Assembly: GCA_965199285.1 (NCBI GenBank)
Contig: OZ240687.1
Span: 744,001 to 808,000, forward strand
Direction: 5' to 3'
Length of the DNA: 64,000 nucleotides
DNA from: CBDDGJ01 sp965199285
GTDB taxonomy: Bacteria > Pseudomonadota > Alphaproteobacteria > RS24
Shown: positions 1-8,922 of the stretch, piece by piece
Numbering within the stretch: position 1 is the stretch's first letter
Layout: each line of letters opens with the position of its first letter
Notes under the pieces: model-generated
What the model was told of the DNA's origin: nothing
Seen by the model: only the letters and a program-made list of their open reading frames with translations
The model's database searches: none
Translations under genes and position numbers: made by a program

Positions 1-66
1 CGGTGAAGGGCTAGCACCGCCCGCCGGCACTTGCATTTTCAAATAGCCTTCTATGTTCTTTGCCAT
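1..66 (-). CDS. rplK: 50S ribosomal protein L11, N-terminal fragment (cut by window edge)
   Basis: Only the first 22 codons lie in the window. Read on the minus strand from the ATG at 66-64 they give MAKNIEGYLKMQVPAGGASP and then SP. This is the start of L11, whose family begins with a near-identical stretch containing the QVPAG motif. L11 forms the GTPase-associated stalk base of the large ribosomal subunit with 23S rRNA. It lies 91 bases after the stop of nusG on the same strand, the usual secE-nusG-rplK order, so co-transcription is expected. The rest of the gene lies to the left of position 1. Confidence 0.9.
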   Translation of the reverse strand, partial: MAKNIEGYLKMQVPAGGASPSP

Positions 67-157
67 CTCTCGTTTTCCTTTCTCCCGTTTCGGGTTACGA
101 TTATGGTGGCGGTACGGTGAACAACCTCCCGCCTAGCTTCATTTCAACAAGATCAAG

Positions 158-688
158 TTAAACCTTTTCAACCTGACCAAATTCTAGATCAACAGGTGTT
201 GCCCGACCAAAAATCGACACGCTCACTTTCAAGCGCGCCTTATCCTGATCAACCAAATCAACAACCCCATTAAAGCTGGCAAACGGGCCATCACAGACCC
301 GCACTTGCTCGCCAATCTCATACATAATGGCGGGTTTGGGACGTTCAACCCCCTCTTCCACCTGATTGAGAATACGATCAACTTCACTTTGCGATACCGG
401 CGCAGGCTTATTTTGCGTCCCCAAAAAGCCTGAAACCTTTGGTGTTTCTTTCACCAAATGATAGGCCTCATCCGTCATTTCCATCTTTGCAAGCACATAG
501 CCGGGAAAGAATTTGCGTGCCGAATTGACCCGCCGCCCGCGCCGCATTTCAACCACTTCTTCGGTCGGCACAATAACATCCTCAAACGCATCCGACAGAC
601 CTTCCGCCTCCGCTCGTTCACGGATCGATTCTGCGACTTTTTGCTCAAAATTTGAGTAAGCATGTATAATGTACCAGCGCTTTGCCAT
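158..688 (-). CDS. nusG: Transcription termination/antitermination factor NusG
   Basis: A 176-residue protein of normal NusG length. The N-terminal NGN domain (about residues 1-110) begins MAKRWYIIHAYSNFE and contains the RKFFPGYV segment typical of the RNA polymerase-binding face. The C-terminal KOW domain (about 120-176) has the signature GPFASFNG. NusG binds the polymerase clamp, raises processivity, and bridges to ribosomal protein S10 or Rho. It follows secE by nine bases and precedes rplK, the standard bacterial arrangement. No obvious Shine-Dalgarno is seen before the ATG, and coupling to secE may supply ribosomes. Confidence 0.97.
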   Translation of the reverse strand: MAKRWYIIHAYSNFEQKVAESIRERAEAEGLSDAFEDVIVPTEEVVEMRRGRRVNSARKFFPGYVLAKMEMTDEAYHLVKETPKVSGFLGTQNKPAPVSQSEVDRILNQVEEGVERPKPAIMYEIGEQVRVCDGPFASFNGVVDLVDQDKARLKVSVSIFGRATPVDLEFGQVEKV

Positions 689-697
689 AATCTATGC

Positions 698-895
698 TTA
701 CCCCGCCAAGCCCAACAGCGATGTCACGATTAAATTCAAAACCTGATCGGCCAAAAAGAAAAACAGCGAGGCAATAATCGCAAAAATAAATACCATAATC
801 GTGGTGACCAAAGTTTCATTGCGGGTTGGCCAAACGACTTTGCGCGTTTCATTGCGCACCTCTTGAATAAATTTTAATGGATTTATCACTGCCAT
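698..895 (-). CDS. secE: Preprotein translocase subunit SecE
   Basis: A 65-residue small membrane protein, the short single-span form of SecE usual outside the enterics. An amphipathic N-terminal part holds the family motif around EVRNETRKVVWPTRNET. One hydrophobic helix follows (about residues 30-58). SecE clamps the two halves of SecY in the inner-membrane translocon. It sits between tRNA-Trp and nusG on the same strand, which supports the call strongly for such a short gene. Confidence 0.95.
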   Translation of the reverse strand: MAVINPLKFIQEVRNETRKVVWPTRNETLVTTIMVFIFAIIASLFFFLADQVLNLIVTSLLGLAG

Positions 896-1174
896 TTTAT
901 ATATGCCACTCTATTATCACTGCTATTCTATCTGCTATTTTTGCGTATACCAGCCTTATCAGGATTTATAATAAATATCATAAACCCCTGATAAACAATA
1001 GTTTTTTCCAATTTTTCCTTACCACAAACGCCCAATATGGTGCGCTTCATCACACCTGTGGGGTGGCTTATAGCAAGTTTCCAGCAAAATTACCAGCCCT
1101 TTTCATGAAAATATATCTGCGACCACCAATATTCACTACCGATATTCACCACCAATATGCTCCACCAATAATAA

Positions 1175-1250
1175 TGGCAGGAGTGGAGGGACTCGAACCC
1201 ACAGCCCCTGGTTTTGGAGACCAGTGCTCTACCAGTTGAGCTACACTCCT
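1175..1250 (-). tRNA. tRNA-Trp (CCA anticodon)
   Basis: On the minus strand a 76-base cloverleaf can be folded. The acceptor AGGAGTG pairs with CACTCCT, and the D-stem is GCTC/GAGC. The anticodon stem CTGGT/ACCAG carries loop CTCCAAA (anticodon CCA), and the T-arm contains TTCGAGT. The 3' CCA is encoded. It starts 8 bases after the tuf stop codon and lies upstream of secE, the well-known alphaproteobacterial tuf / tRNA-Trp / secE order. It is probably cut out of a tuf-containing transcript. Confidence 0.97.
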
Positions 1251-1257
1251 TAAACGC

Positions 1258-2448
1258 TTACTCTATGATGGCGGATACGACGCCAGCGCCGACCGTGCGG
1301 CCGCCTTCGCGGATAGCGAAACGAAGTTTCTCTTCCATCGCAATCGGCACAATAAGCTCAACATCCATCTCGACATTATCACCCGGCATAACCATCTCCG
1401 TGCCAGAGGGAAGCGCGCAAATGCCCGTAACATCCGTCGTCCGAAAATAAAATTGAGGACGATAATTGGTGAAAAACGGCGTATGACGCCCCCCCTCATC
1501 CTTCGTCAGAATATAAGCCTCTGCCTTAAACTTCGTATGCGGCGTGATTGAACCTGGAGCGCATAAAACCTGCCCCCGCTCAACCTCTTCACGCTTCGTG
1601 CCACGCAATAACACACCAACATTATCACCAGCCTCACCGCTATCCAATAATTTACGGAACATTTCAACACCCGTACAAGTCGTCTTTTGCGTATCCTTAA
1701 TCCCGACAATCTCAATCTCATCGCCAACTGTCACAATCCCGCGCTCAACACGACCCGTCACAACCGTGCCCCGACCAGAAATAGAAAACACATCCTCAAT
1801 CGGTAACAAAAAGGGCTGATCCTTCGGACGGTCAGGCTGTGGAATATACTCATCAACCGCCGCCATAAGTTTCAAAATCGCTTCCTTACCAATCTCATCA
1901 TCGCGACCTTCCAATGCCGCCAAAGCACTGCCAGAAATAATCGGTATATCATCGCCAGGAAACTCATAAGAACTAAGCAAATCACGTACTTCCATCTCAA
2001 CAAGCTCTAAAAGCTCAGCATCATCAACCTGATCAACCTTGTTCAAAAACACAACCAAGGCCGGAACCCCAACTTGACGCGCTAACAATATATGCTCCCG
2101 CGTCTGGGGCATCGGACCATCGGCCGCATTCACAACCAATATCGCACCATCCATCTGCGCCGCGCCCGTGATCATATTCTTAACATAGTCAGCATGACCC
2201 GGACAATCAACATGCGCATAATGACGACCCGTCGTCTCATATTCAACATGCGCCGTCGAGATTGTAATCCCGCGTTCCTTCTCTTCCGGCGCTTTATCAA
2301 TATCATTATAATCGCTAAATGTCGCGCCACCCGTCTCAGCCAAAACCTTCGTAATCGCTGCTGTCAGTGTCGTCTTGCCATGGTCAACATGACCAACCGT
2401 ACCAATATTACAATGCGGCTTAGTACGCTCAAACTTCTCTTTAGACAT
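1258..2448 (-). CDS. tuf: Translation elongation factor Tu
   Basis: A 396-residue full-length EF-Tu, the GTPase that delivers aminoacyl-tRNA to the ribosome. Motifs are in order: GHVDHGKT (residues 19-26, P loop), DCPGH (81-85), NKVD (136-139) and a later SAL. Domains 2 and 3 follow, ending in the conserved EGGRTVGAGVV segment. It lies between tRNA-Gly and tRNA-Trp on the same strand and is probably co-transcribed with both. Many alphaproteobacteria have a second tuf in the str operon. That region is not in this window. Confidence 0.98.
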   Translation of the reverse strand: MSKEKFERTKPHCNIGTVGHVDHGKTTLTAAITKVLAETGGATFSDYNDIDKAPEEKERGITISTAHVEYETTGRHYAHVDCPGHADYVKNMITGAAQMDGAILVVNAADGPMPQTREHILLARQVGVPALVVFLNKVDQVDDAELLELVEMEVRDLLSSYEFPGDDIPIISGSALAALEGRDDEIGKEAILKLMAAVDEYIPQPDRPKDQPFLLPIEDVFSISGRGTVVTGRVERGIVTVGDEIEIVGIKDTQKTTCTGVEMFRKLLDSGEAGDNVGVLLRGTKREEVERGQVLCAPGSITPHTKFKAEAYILTKDEGGRHTPFFTNYRPQFYFRTTDVTGICALPSGTEMVMPGDNVEMDVELIVPIAMEEKLRFAIREGGRTVGAGVVSAIIE

Positions 2449-2515
2449 AATATATATCCTTTCTTCTCTTTCTTCAGGGCTTTTTCAGGCTTAACCCATA
2501 TTAAATCACTACACA

Positions 2516-2589
2516 TGGAGCGGGTGAAGGGAATCGAACCCTCGTCTTCAGCTTGGGAAGCTGCTGCTCTACCATTGAGCTACACCCGC
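2516..2589 (-). tRNA. tRNA-Gly (CCC anticodon by loop counting)
   Basis: A 74-base cloverleaf on the minus strand. The acceptor GCGGGTG pairs with CACCCGC, the D-arm is GCTC/GAGC, the T-arm contains TTCGATT, and CCA is encoded. The seven-base anticodon loop TTCCCAA, enclosed by GCAGC/GCTGA, puts CCC at positions 34-36. The outermost pair of that stem is a G-A mismatch. A Gly tRNA at this spot upstream of tuf is usual. An automatic scan should confirm CCC rather than TCC. Confidence 0.9.
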
Positions 2590-2703
2590 ATATCGCAGCC
2601 AGATTCACTTCCACACGCACCAGCTATGCCCCTACTCTATTTCATCCAACTTCGCAAGTATTTTATATCGCTGGCTTCGGGATCTATTTATTTGTTTTCA
2701 TCT

Positions 2704-4062
2704 TTACACAAGTCGGGTAGCGGCATAGGCTTTGCTTATCTCGCCTTGCCAATCTGTTTGATAATGGGTGAGTAGGATTTCGGCTTGGCTCTGGCGGGTT
2801 TTGGCAACCCGCAATAGCGGGGTGAGGAATTTGCTTTCATCGCCGCCCGCGCCATCGCTTTTTGCCCGCGCGGTGAGCCCGTTTTGACTAATCTCTAACA
2901 CCTCATCAGCAAGCGCGCCCAAATCACTATCCCGAAACGGGGTGGCAAGCCCTTTTTGTGGCGCGATGTTACGTAAAGTCTCACGCTCTTCATCTGTCCA
3001 ATCGGCGATGAGCGCATAGGCTTTTTTCTGCGCCGTTTCATCATATAAAAGCCCAACCCAAAAAGCCGATAAAGCGCATAGAAATTCCTGCGCCCCACTA
3101 TCCGCACCGCGCATTTCAATAAAATGTTTTAAGCGCGCTTCAGGGAAAATAGTGGTGAGGTGATTTTCCCAATCTTTTATGGTTGGTTTGGTATTGGGCA
3201 GCGCCGGCAAGCACCCATTCAGAAAATCCTGAAAACTTTGCCCGAGCGCATCAATATATTGCCCATCGCGCAACACAAAATACATTGGCACATGAAGCGC
3301 ATAATCGACATATTTCTCGAAGCCAAAATCATCGGCAAACACGAAAGGCAACATGCCGGTGCGATCAGGGTCAGTATCTTGCCAAATCAGCCCCCGTTCA
3401 GAAAGACTGCCGGTTGGGGCGCTCTGTTTGAAAGGCGAATTGGCAAATAAAGCAGTGGCGAGCGGCTGCAAGGCAAGCGCGATTCTGAATTTTTCAATCA
3501 TATCGGCTTCAGAGGCATAATCGAGATTAACCTGTGCAGTGCAGGAAAGATACATCATATCCAGCCCGCGATTGCCACGGCTTGGCATATAGTGATTCAT
3601 CAGCGCGTAACGTCCTTTCGGCATTTGCGCGGCATCTTCATAATGCCATTGCGGGGCAAAGCCAATGCCACAATAAATCTGCCCTAGCGCTTTAGAAACC
3701 TGCCGCATTTCATCAAGATGGCTGGCTATTTCGGCGCATGTTTGGTGCAGATTTTCCAGCGGCGCGCCCGAAAGCTCTAACTGCCCCCCTGGTTCCAGCG
3801 ACACCGATGCCCCCGCGCGTGAAAGCGCGATAATATGTTCGCCTTCATATACAGCTTGCCAGTCATATTTTTGTAAGCCTGTTAAAAGTGCCTCAATACC
3901 CTGTTCGCCAGCATAGGGAATGGGGGATAAATCAGACGCCATCAGTCCTAATTTTTCATGCTCGGTTCCAATCCGCCACTCTTGCGGTGGCTTGCAGCCA
4001 AGCTGCATCCAGTCTTTAAGCTGGTTAAGGTTATCGATTTGTTGCGAGTCTTTATCAGACAT
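2704..4062 (-). CDS. gshA: Glutamate-cysteine ligase (plant/alphaproteobacterial type)
   Basis: A 452-residue cytosolic enzyme that joins L-glutamate and L-cysteine with ATP, the first step of glutathione synthesis. The GCS2-family signature GTEHEKLG is at residues 32-39. Further family landmarks are LEPGGQLELSGAPL, the MPSRGNRGLDMM segment near the middle, and the later HFIEMRGADSG. The length and motifs match the plant/alphaproteobacterial class, not the enteric class. It lies 107 bases downstream of rsmE on the same strand, so the two may share a transcript. Confidence 0.95.
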   Translation of the reverse strand: MSDKDSQQIDNLNQLKDWMQLGCKPPQEWRIGTEHEKLGLMASDLSPIPYAGEQGIEALLTGLQKYDWQAVYEGEHIIALSRAGASVSLEPGGQLELSGAPLENLHQTCAEIASHLDEMRQVSKALGQIYCGIGFAPQWHYEDAAQMPKGRYALMNHYMPSRGNRGLDMMYLSCTAQVNLDYASEADMIEKFRIALALQPLATALFANSPFKQSAPTGSLSERGLIWQDTDPDRTGMLPFVFADDFGFEKYVDYALHVPMYFVLRDGQYIDALGQSFQDFLNGCLPALPNTKPTIKDWENHLTTIFPEARLKHFIEMRGADSGAQEFLCALSAFWVGLLYDETAQKKAYALIADWTDEERETLRNIAPQKGLATPFRDSDLGALADEVLEISQNGLTARAKSDGAGGDESKFLTPLLRVAKTRQSQAEILLTHYQTDWQGEISKAYAATRLV

Positions 4063-4169
4063 ATGCGCGCCCGCTCCCTCTTCTCATCCCTCGTCTCGCC
4101 TTCATCTATAAAATGAGTTGTCAGCAATGACAAGCAATCATGCGCGCGTCTTTTATTCCTGATTTTGTT

Positions 4170-4916
4170 TTAGTCCTTGTTTTGCCAGTCGCCAGCGTGA
4201 AATTGTAATAGCGATAAGCCTGCCACCATCGCCGTATCGGCGCGCAAAATACGTGGCCCCAGATTAACCCGATGGCTGGCGGGATGGTCTTGCAAAAGCT
4301 GCCGCTCATCTTCATGAAGCCCACCTTCGGGTCCTACCAAAAATGCTAAGGGGTGGTTTTTGAATTTATGAAGCGTGGCCTGCCCCTCACCAATCAGGCT
4401 TTGCTCATCAGCATAAATAAGTTGTCGTTCGGCTGGCCAGTCGCGCAATATATCGGTTAGGGCAAGCGGTGGTGCTATATCGGGGATTGAGAGTAAGCCG
4501 CATTGTTCGGCCGCTTCAATCGCGTTTTTGCGAAATTTATCGGGCTTTATGCCCCCCGCCGATTGTTGAGTGAAACGGGTTATGATGGGGCATAATTTTG
4601 CTACCCCCATTTCGGTTGCCTTTTGAATAAAATAATCCATCCGCTCTTTTTTAAGCGGCGCAAATAGCAGCCATAAATCGGGTGGGTGGCTATGGGCGCG
4701 GGTTTGCTGTTTTATCTCAAGTAATATTTGCTTTTTGCCAGGCTCAAGAATGGCGGCCAGATATTCGCCTTCATAGCCATTAAATATATGTAAGTGTGCG
4801 CCCGCCTTGGCACGCAATACATTGCGCAAATAATGATGCGGCGCGCCTGCAAGCGTAATTGCAGTTTGCCCCGCGAGCGGTTCATCAACATAAAGGCGGC
4901 AAATGGTTTTTGTCAT
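4170..4916 (-). CDS. rsmE: 16S rRNA (uracil1498-N3)-methyltransferase
   Basis: A 248-residue SPOUT-class methyltransferase that methylates U1498 of 16S rRNA in assembled 30S subunits. A PUA-like N-terminal domain (about 1-75) is followed by the knotted domain, with FLVGPEGGLHEDE and the closing LGPRILRADTA segment. KKERMDYFIQKATEMGV is also typical of the family. It is divergently oriented to ubiA with a gap of 41 bases and is followed by gshA. Length and motifs are complete. Confidence 0.95.
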   Translation of the reverse strand: MTKTICRLYVDEPLAGQTAITLAGAPHHYLRNVLRAKAGAHLHIFNGYEGEYLAAILEPGKKQILLEIKQQTRAHSHPPDLWLLFAPLKKERMDYFIQKATEMGVAKLCPIITRFTQQSAGGIKPDKFRKNAIEAAEQCGLLSIPDIAPPLALTDILRDWPAERQLIYADEQSLIGEGQATLHKFKNHPLAFLVGPEGGLHEDERQLLQDHPASHRVNLGPRILRADTAMVAGLSLLQFHAGDWQNKD

Positions 4917-4957
4917 GTATGGTTTCTTTCTCTCACACTTCCCCTTATACTTGTTTT

Positions 4958-5875
4958 ATGAACCAGATGCATGAGAAAATAAAAGATGCGGCTGCCAATC
5001 CGTTGATTGAGCGGCTCTTGCCAGCATGGTTTATTCCCTTTTCGCGCTTGGCGCGCTGGGATCGGCCGATTGGCACATGGCTCTTATTGCTGCCCTGTTG
5101 GTGGGGGGTGCTGCTCGGCAATGGTGATATATCGATTGATTTATGGATTGATTTTTTATTATTTGCGCTCGGCGCATTTGTGATGCGCGGTGCTGGCTGC
5201 ACATTTAATGATATTATTGATTGCGAGATTGATAAAAAAGTCGCCCGCACCGCCACCCGCCCGCTGCCGGCGGGGGATGTCAGCCTCTATGCGGCATGGA
5301 TGTTTTTAATCGTGCAGGCGCTTATTGGCCTGCTTGTATTATTGCAGTTTAACCGATTTACGATTTGGCTTGGCATATCTTCACTTGTGTTGGTGGCGAT
5401 TTACCCTTTCATGAAGCGGTTCACCTATTGGCCGCAATTTTTTTTGGGGCTTGCCTTTAATTGGGGGGTGCTGGTGGGATATGCAGCGCAGGTGCAAACT
5501 CTGTCAGTTGCGGCATGGTTGTTTTATCTGGCAGGTATTTTCTGGACGCTTGGCTATGATACAATCTACGCGCATCAGGATAGGGAAGATGATGCGCTTA
5601 TCGGGGTAAAATCTTCGGCGCTTGCGCTTGCAGACCATAGTCGGCTAACGATTGCTCTTTTTTATATTGCAATGATGGTCTGTATGTTGGCGGGCGGCTA
5701 TCTGCACTCTTTCGGGATTTATTTCTATGTCGCGCTTGCGTTTGCGGCACTGCATTTGGGCTGGCAGGTGATACGCCTCAATATTCATGATGGCGCATTA
5801 TGTTTACAGATTTTTAAGAGCAATCGGCTGTGCGGCTTGCTGATTGTGCTGGCGCTTGCGGCGGGGCAATTATGA
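4958..5875 (+). CDS. ubiA: 4-hydroxybenzoate polyprenyltransferase
   Basis: A 305-residue integral membrane prenyltransferase that attaches the polyprenyl tail to 4-hydroxybenzoate in ubiquinone synthesis. Both aspartate-rich motifs are present: NDIIDCEID at about 84-92, and DTIYAHQDREDD near the middle. Some eight or nine hydrophobic helices surround them. The ATG at 4958 was chosen because it begins the conserved family N-terminus. A further upstream in-frame start would run into the divergent rsmE coding region. A second ATG nine bases on is possible. The desaturase gene starts 17 bases after its stop. Confidence 0.94.
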   Translation: MNQMHEKIKDAAANPLIERLLPAWFIPFSRLARWDRPIGTWLLLLPCWWGVLLGNGDISIDLWIDFLLFALGAFVMRGAGCTFNDIIDCEIDKKVARTATRPLPAGDVSLYAAWMFLIVQALIGLLVLLQFNRFTIWLGISSLVLVAIYPFMKRFTYWPQFFLGLAFNWGVLVGYAAQVQTLSVAAWLFYLAGIFWTLGYDTIYAHQDREDDALIGVKSSALALADHSRLTIALFYIAMMVCMLAGGYLHSFGIYFYVALAFAALHLGWQVIRLNIHDGALCLQIFKSNRLCGLLIVLALAAGQL

Positions 5876-5892
5876 GTGTATAATCGGATATT

Positions 5893-6933
5893 ATGGCGAT
5901 TGCACATCCACAATTACGCGTTAGGGCGGCAGAATTTTTTGATAAAGATAGTTTTGCCAAAATCAGGGCGCGCTCTGATGCGATTGGCGCGGCGCTTATC
6001 ATCCATTGCTGGACGATTATTTTTGCGGCAATGGCGCTGTTTTACATATTCCCCAATCCGCTCACCTTTTTACTGGCGATTATGCTGGTCGGCGCACGGC
6101 AATTAGGCTTGGCGATTTTAATGCATGATGCGGCGCATTTCGCGCTATTTACCACGCCAAAGCGCAATCTTATTTTAAGCGATATATTTTGCGCCTATCC
6201 GGTATGGGCGCGTACGGGAAGCTATCGCCGCTATCATTTGGTGCATCATGCCCATACCCAGCAGGAAAATGACCCTGATTTGATCTTGTCAAAACCATTT
6301 CCAATCACCGGCAAAAGCATGCGGCGCAAAATCATACGTGACCTTACCGGTCAGACCGCCTTTCAGCAACGCAAGGCACAAATTGTTAATGCTTGGGGAC
6401 GTGATAAAGGGAGCGATAAAATGTCTTTTATCGCGCATATAAAACATTTCTGGGCAAGTCTTGGCGGCGCGCTGGTGGCGCAAATCGTGATTTTCGCCTT
6501 ATGCACGCTGCTTTTTGCATGGTGGTATTATCCGGTTTTTTGGCTCTTGCCTTTTTTCACCTATCATATGATGATTACCCGCTTACGCAATATTGCCGAA
6601 CACGCGCTGGTGCCAGATAATGATGACCCGCTTCGCAATGCCCGCACCACCAAAGCAGGCGCACTTGCAAAATTACTGATTGCGCCCTATTGGGTGAATT
6701 ATCATGTCGAGCATCATTTATTTTTCTACGTGCCGTGCTATCGTTTGCCGCGCTTGCAAAAAGCGCTTTTTGCGCAAGGGTTAGAACCACGGATGGAGAT
6801 TGCCAATAATTATTGGCACGTGCTTAAAAACGCCTGTTCGCGGCCAGATGATGAAGACCAAGCCGGCGATCTAAAGCATCATGGCCGCCGCCGTCTGGCA
6901 GGCAATTTCTCGGAAGGGTTCCAAGAACAATAA
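5893..6933 (+). CDS. Membrane fatty acid desaturase family protein
   Basis: A 346-residue membrane di-iron enzyme. The three histidine boxes of the desaturase superfamily are clear: HDAAH (78-82), HLVHHAH (115-121) and HVEHH (about residue 275). Hydrophobic helices lie between them. Such enzymes insert double bonds into acyl chains, or hydroxylate lipids, using O2 and electrons from ferredoxin or cytochrome b5. The exact substrate cannot be told from sequence. It follows ubiA by 17 bases and is probably co-transcribed. Its stop faces the convergent thiC. The last 40 residues are polar and charged and lie beyond the desaturase domain. Confidence 0.9.
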   Translation: MAIAHPQLRVRAAEFFDKDSFAKIRARSDAIGAALIIHCWTIIFAAMALFYIFPNPLTFLLAIMLVGARQLGLAILMHDAAHFALFTTPKRNLILSDIFCAYPVWARTGSYRRYHLVHHAHTQQENDPDLILSKPFPITGKSMRRKIIRDLTGQTAFQQRKAQIVNAWGRDKGSDKMSFIAHIKHFWASLGGALVAQIVIFALCTLLFAWWYYPVFWLLPFFTYHMMITRLRNIAEHALVPDNDDPLRNARTTKAGALAKLLIAPYWVNYHVEHHLFFYVPCYRLPRLQKALFAQGLEPRMEIANNYWHVLKNACSRPDDEDQAGDLKHHGRRRLAGNFSEGFQEQ

Positions 6934-6954
6934 GTCGCGCTTAAAAATGCTCGC

Positions 6955-8922
6955 TTATAATTTCTTATAGACTTGCGCGCCGCCAATGCGAAATTCAGTA
7001 GATTTTTCTTGCATGCCGGCCTCTAACGCTTGTTCGGGCGTGGTGTTGAGCTTGGCGGCATAATCGCGCACATCTTGGGTGATTTTCATCGAGCAAAAAT
7101 GCGGCCCGCACATGGAGCAAAAATGTGCCAGTTTCATCGATTGCTTGGGCAAGGTCTCATCGTGAAAAGCGCGCGCCGTATCCGGGTCAAGCGAGAGGTT
7201 GAACTGGTCTTCCCACCGAAATTCAAACCGCGCTTTGGAGAGCGCATTATCACGAATTTGCGCCCCCACATGCCCTTTTGCCAAATCCGCCGCATGGGCG
7301 GCAAGCTTATAGGTGATAATACCCTCTTTCACATCCTGCTTATTGGGCAAACCCAAATGCTCTTTCGGGGTGACATAGCACAGCATGGCGGTTCCATACC
7401 AACCGATTTGCGCCGCCCCAATCGCCGAGGTGATATGGTCATAGGCAGGCGCAATATCAGTGGTGAGCGGTCCAAGCGTATAGAAAGGCGCTTCATCACA
7501 CCAATCGAGCTGCTTATCCATATTTTCTTTGATAAGCTGCATTGGCACATGGCCGGGCCCTTCAATCATCACCTGCACATCATGTTGCCACGCGATTTGG
7601 GTGAGCTCACCAAGCGTTTTTAACTCCCCTAATTGCGCCGCATCATTGGCATCCCAAATCGAACCCGGCCGCAGCCCATCACCCAAAGAAAAGGATACAT
7701 CATAGGCTTTCATAATCTCGCAAATCTCTTCAAAATGAGTGTAGAGAAAACTCTCCCGATGATGGGCAAGACACCATTTCGCCATAATCGAGCCACCGCG
7801 TGAAACAATTCCCGTCATCCGATTGGCGGTCATCGGCACATAGCGCAATAACACACCGGCATGGATGGTGAAATAATCCACCCCCTGTTCGGCTTGCTCG
7901 ATTAATGTATCTTTGAAAATCTCCCAGCTCAGCTCTTCCGCCTTGCCATCCACTTTTTCGAGCGCCTGATAAATCGGCACGGTTCCGATTGGCACGGGCG
8001 CGTTGCGCAAAATCCACTCGCGGGTTTCATGAATATTTTTGCCGGTTGATAAATCCATAATCGTATCCGCCCCCCAGCGAATGCCCCATGTCATTTTATC
8101 AACCTCTTCACCAATCGAAGAGCTCACCGCGCTATTGCCAAGATTGCCATTAATCTTGACCAAAAAATTGCGGCCAATAATCATCGGCTCGCTTTCTGGA
8201 TGATTAATATTGGCGGGGATAATGGCGCGGCCGCGTGCCACTTCATCGCGGACAAATTCGGGGGTAATTTCTGCCGGCATCACCGCCCCAAACGCCTCGC
8301 CTTGATGTTGCGCCAACATCATCTCCGCCATCCGCTTGCCTTTCTCACCACTTGCTGACAATGCGTCAAGATAGGCGGCGCGGTTCATATTTTCACGAAT
8401 GGCGATAAATTCCATTTCCGGCGTGATCATGCCTTTGCGGGCATAGTGCATTTGGCTTACATTTTGCCCCGCTTTGGCACGGCGCGGCTGGCGATGCAAG
8501 TGAAAGCGCAGCGCCGCCAGTTTTTCATCCGCCGCCCGCGCCTTGCCATAATCACTGCTCGGCGCGGCAAGGGTTTCGGTATCTTGTCGTTCCTCAATCC
8601 ACCCCGCGCGCAAGGCAGGCAGCCCTTTGCGAATATCAATCTTGGCGGCCGGATCACTATAGGGGCCCGACGTGTCATAAACATAAATTGGCGGATTTTC
8701 TTCCGCCCCGCCATTTGCCATATCTATCGGGGTCGGGGATTGGCTAATCTCGCGCATGGGTACGCGAATATCGGCGCGACTGCCCTTCACATAAATCTTG
8801 CGACTATTGGGCAAGGGCGCAATCGCGGCCGAATCAACTTGCGCTTTTTCGGCGGTAAAATCTGCTGTTTTGACGCGGCTCATGAAACCGACCCTAATCC
8901 GATTCGAGACATTATCCGGCAT
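6955..8922 (-). CDS. thiC: Phosphomethylpyrimidine synthase ThiC
   Basis: A 655-residue radical-SAM enzyme that rearranges aminoimidazole ribotide to HMP phosphate in thiamine synthesis. The non-canonical iron-sulfur motif CSMCGPHFC is near residue 605, with catalytic-barrel landmarks such as MIEGPGHVPM and LGPLTTDIAPAYDH. The ATG at 8922 overlaps the end of the upstream SDR by 11 bases. A second candidate ATG at 8883 would remove 13 residues. I found no TPP riboswitch (no CTGAGA-type core) in front of thiC or the preceding SDR, which is unusual for thiC. Confidence 0.95.
   Translation of the reverse strand: MPDNVSNRIRVGFMSRVKTADFTAEKAQVDSAAIAPLPNSRKIYVKGSRADIRVPMREISQSPTPIDMANGGAEENPPIYVYDTSGPYSDPAAKIDIRKGLPALRAGWIEERQDTETLAAPSSDYGKARAADEKLAALRFHLHRQPRRAKAGQNVSQMHYARKGMITPEMEFIAIRENMNRAAYLDALSASGEKGKRMAEMMLAQHQGEAFGAVMPAEITPEFVRDEVARGRAIIPANINHPESEPMIIGRNFLVKINGNLGNSAVSSSIGEEVDKMTWGIRWGADTIMDLSTGKNIHETREWILRNAPVPIGTVPIYQALEKVDGKAEELSWEIFKDTLIEQAEQGVDYFTIHAGVLLRYVPMTANRMTGIVSRGGSIMAKWCLAHHRESFLYTHFEEICEIMKAYDVSFSLGDGLRPGSIWDANDAAQLGELKTLGELTQIAWQHDVQVMIEGPGHVPMQLIKENMDKQLDWCDEAPFYTLGPLTTDIAPAYDHITSAIGAAQIGWYGTAMLCYVTPKEHLGLPNKQDVKEGIITYKLAAHAADLAKGHVGAQIRDNALSKARFEFRWEDQFNLSLDPDTARAFHDETLPKQSMKLAHFCSMCGPHFCSMKITQDVRDYAAKLNTTPEQALEAGMQEKSTEFRIGGAQVYKKL

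Noticed and set aside
877..1239. Plus-strand open frame of 120 codons upstream of secE
   Set aside because: It runs through the tRNA-Trp gene on the other strand and has low-complexity AT-rich coding with no homology that I recognise.
2092..2775. Long plus-strand open frame (227 codons) opposite tuf and tRNA-Gly
   Set aside because: It lies antisense to the strongly conserved tuf 5' end and crosses a tRNA gene. No family resemblance or ribosome-binding site was seen.
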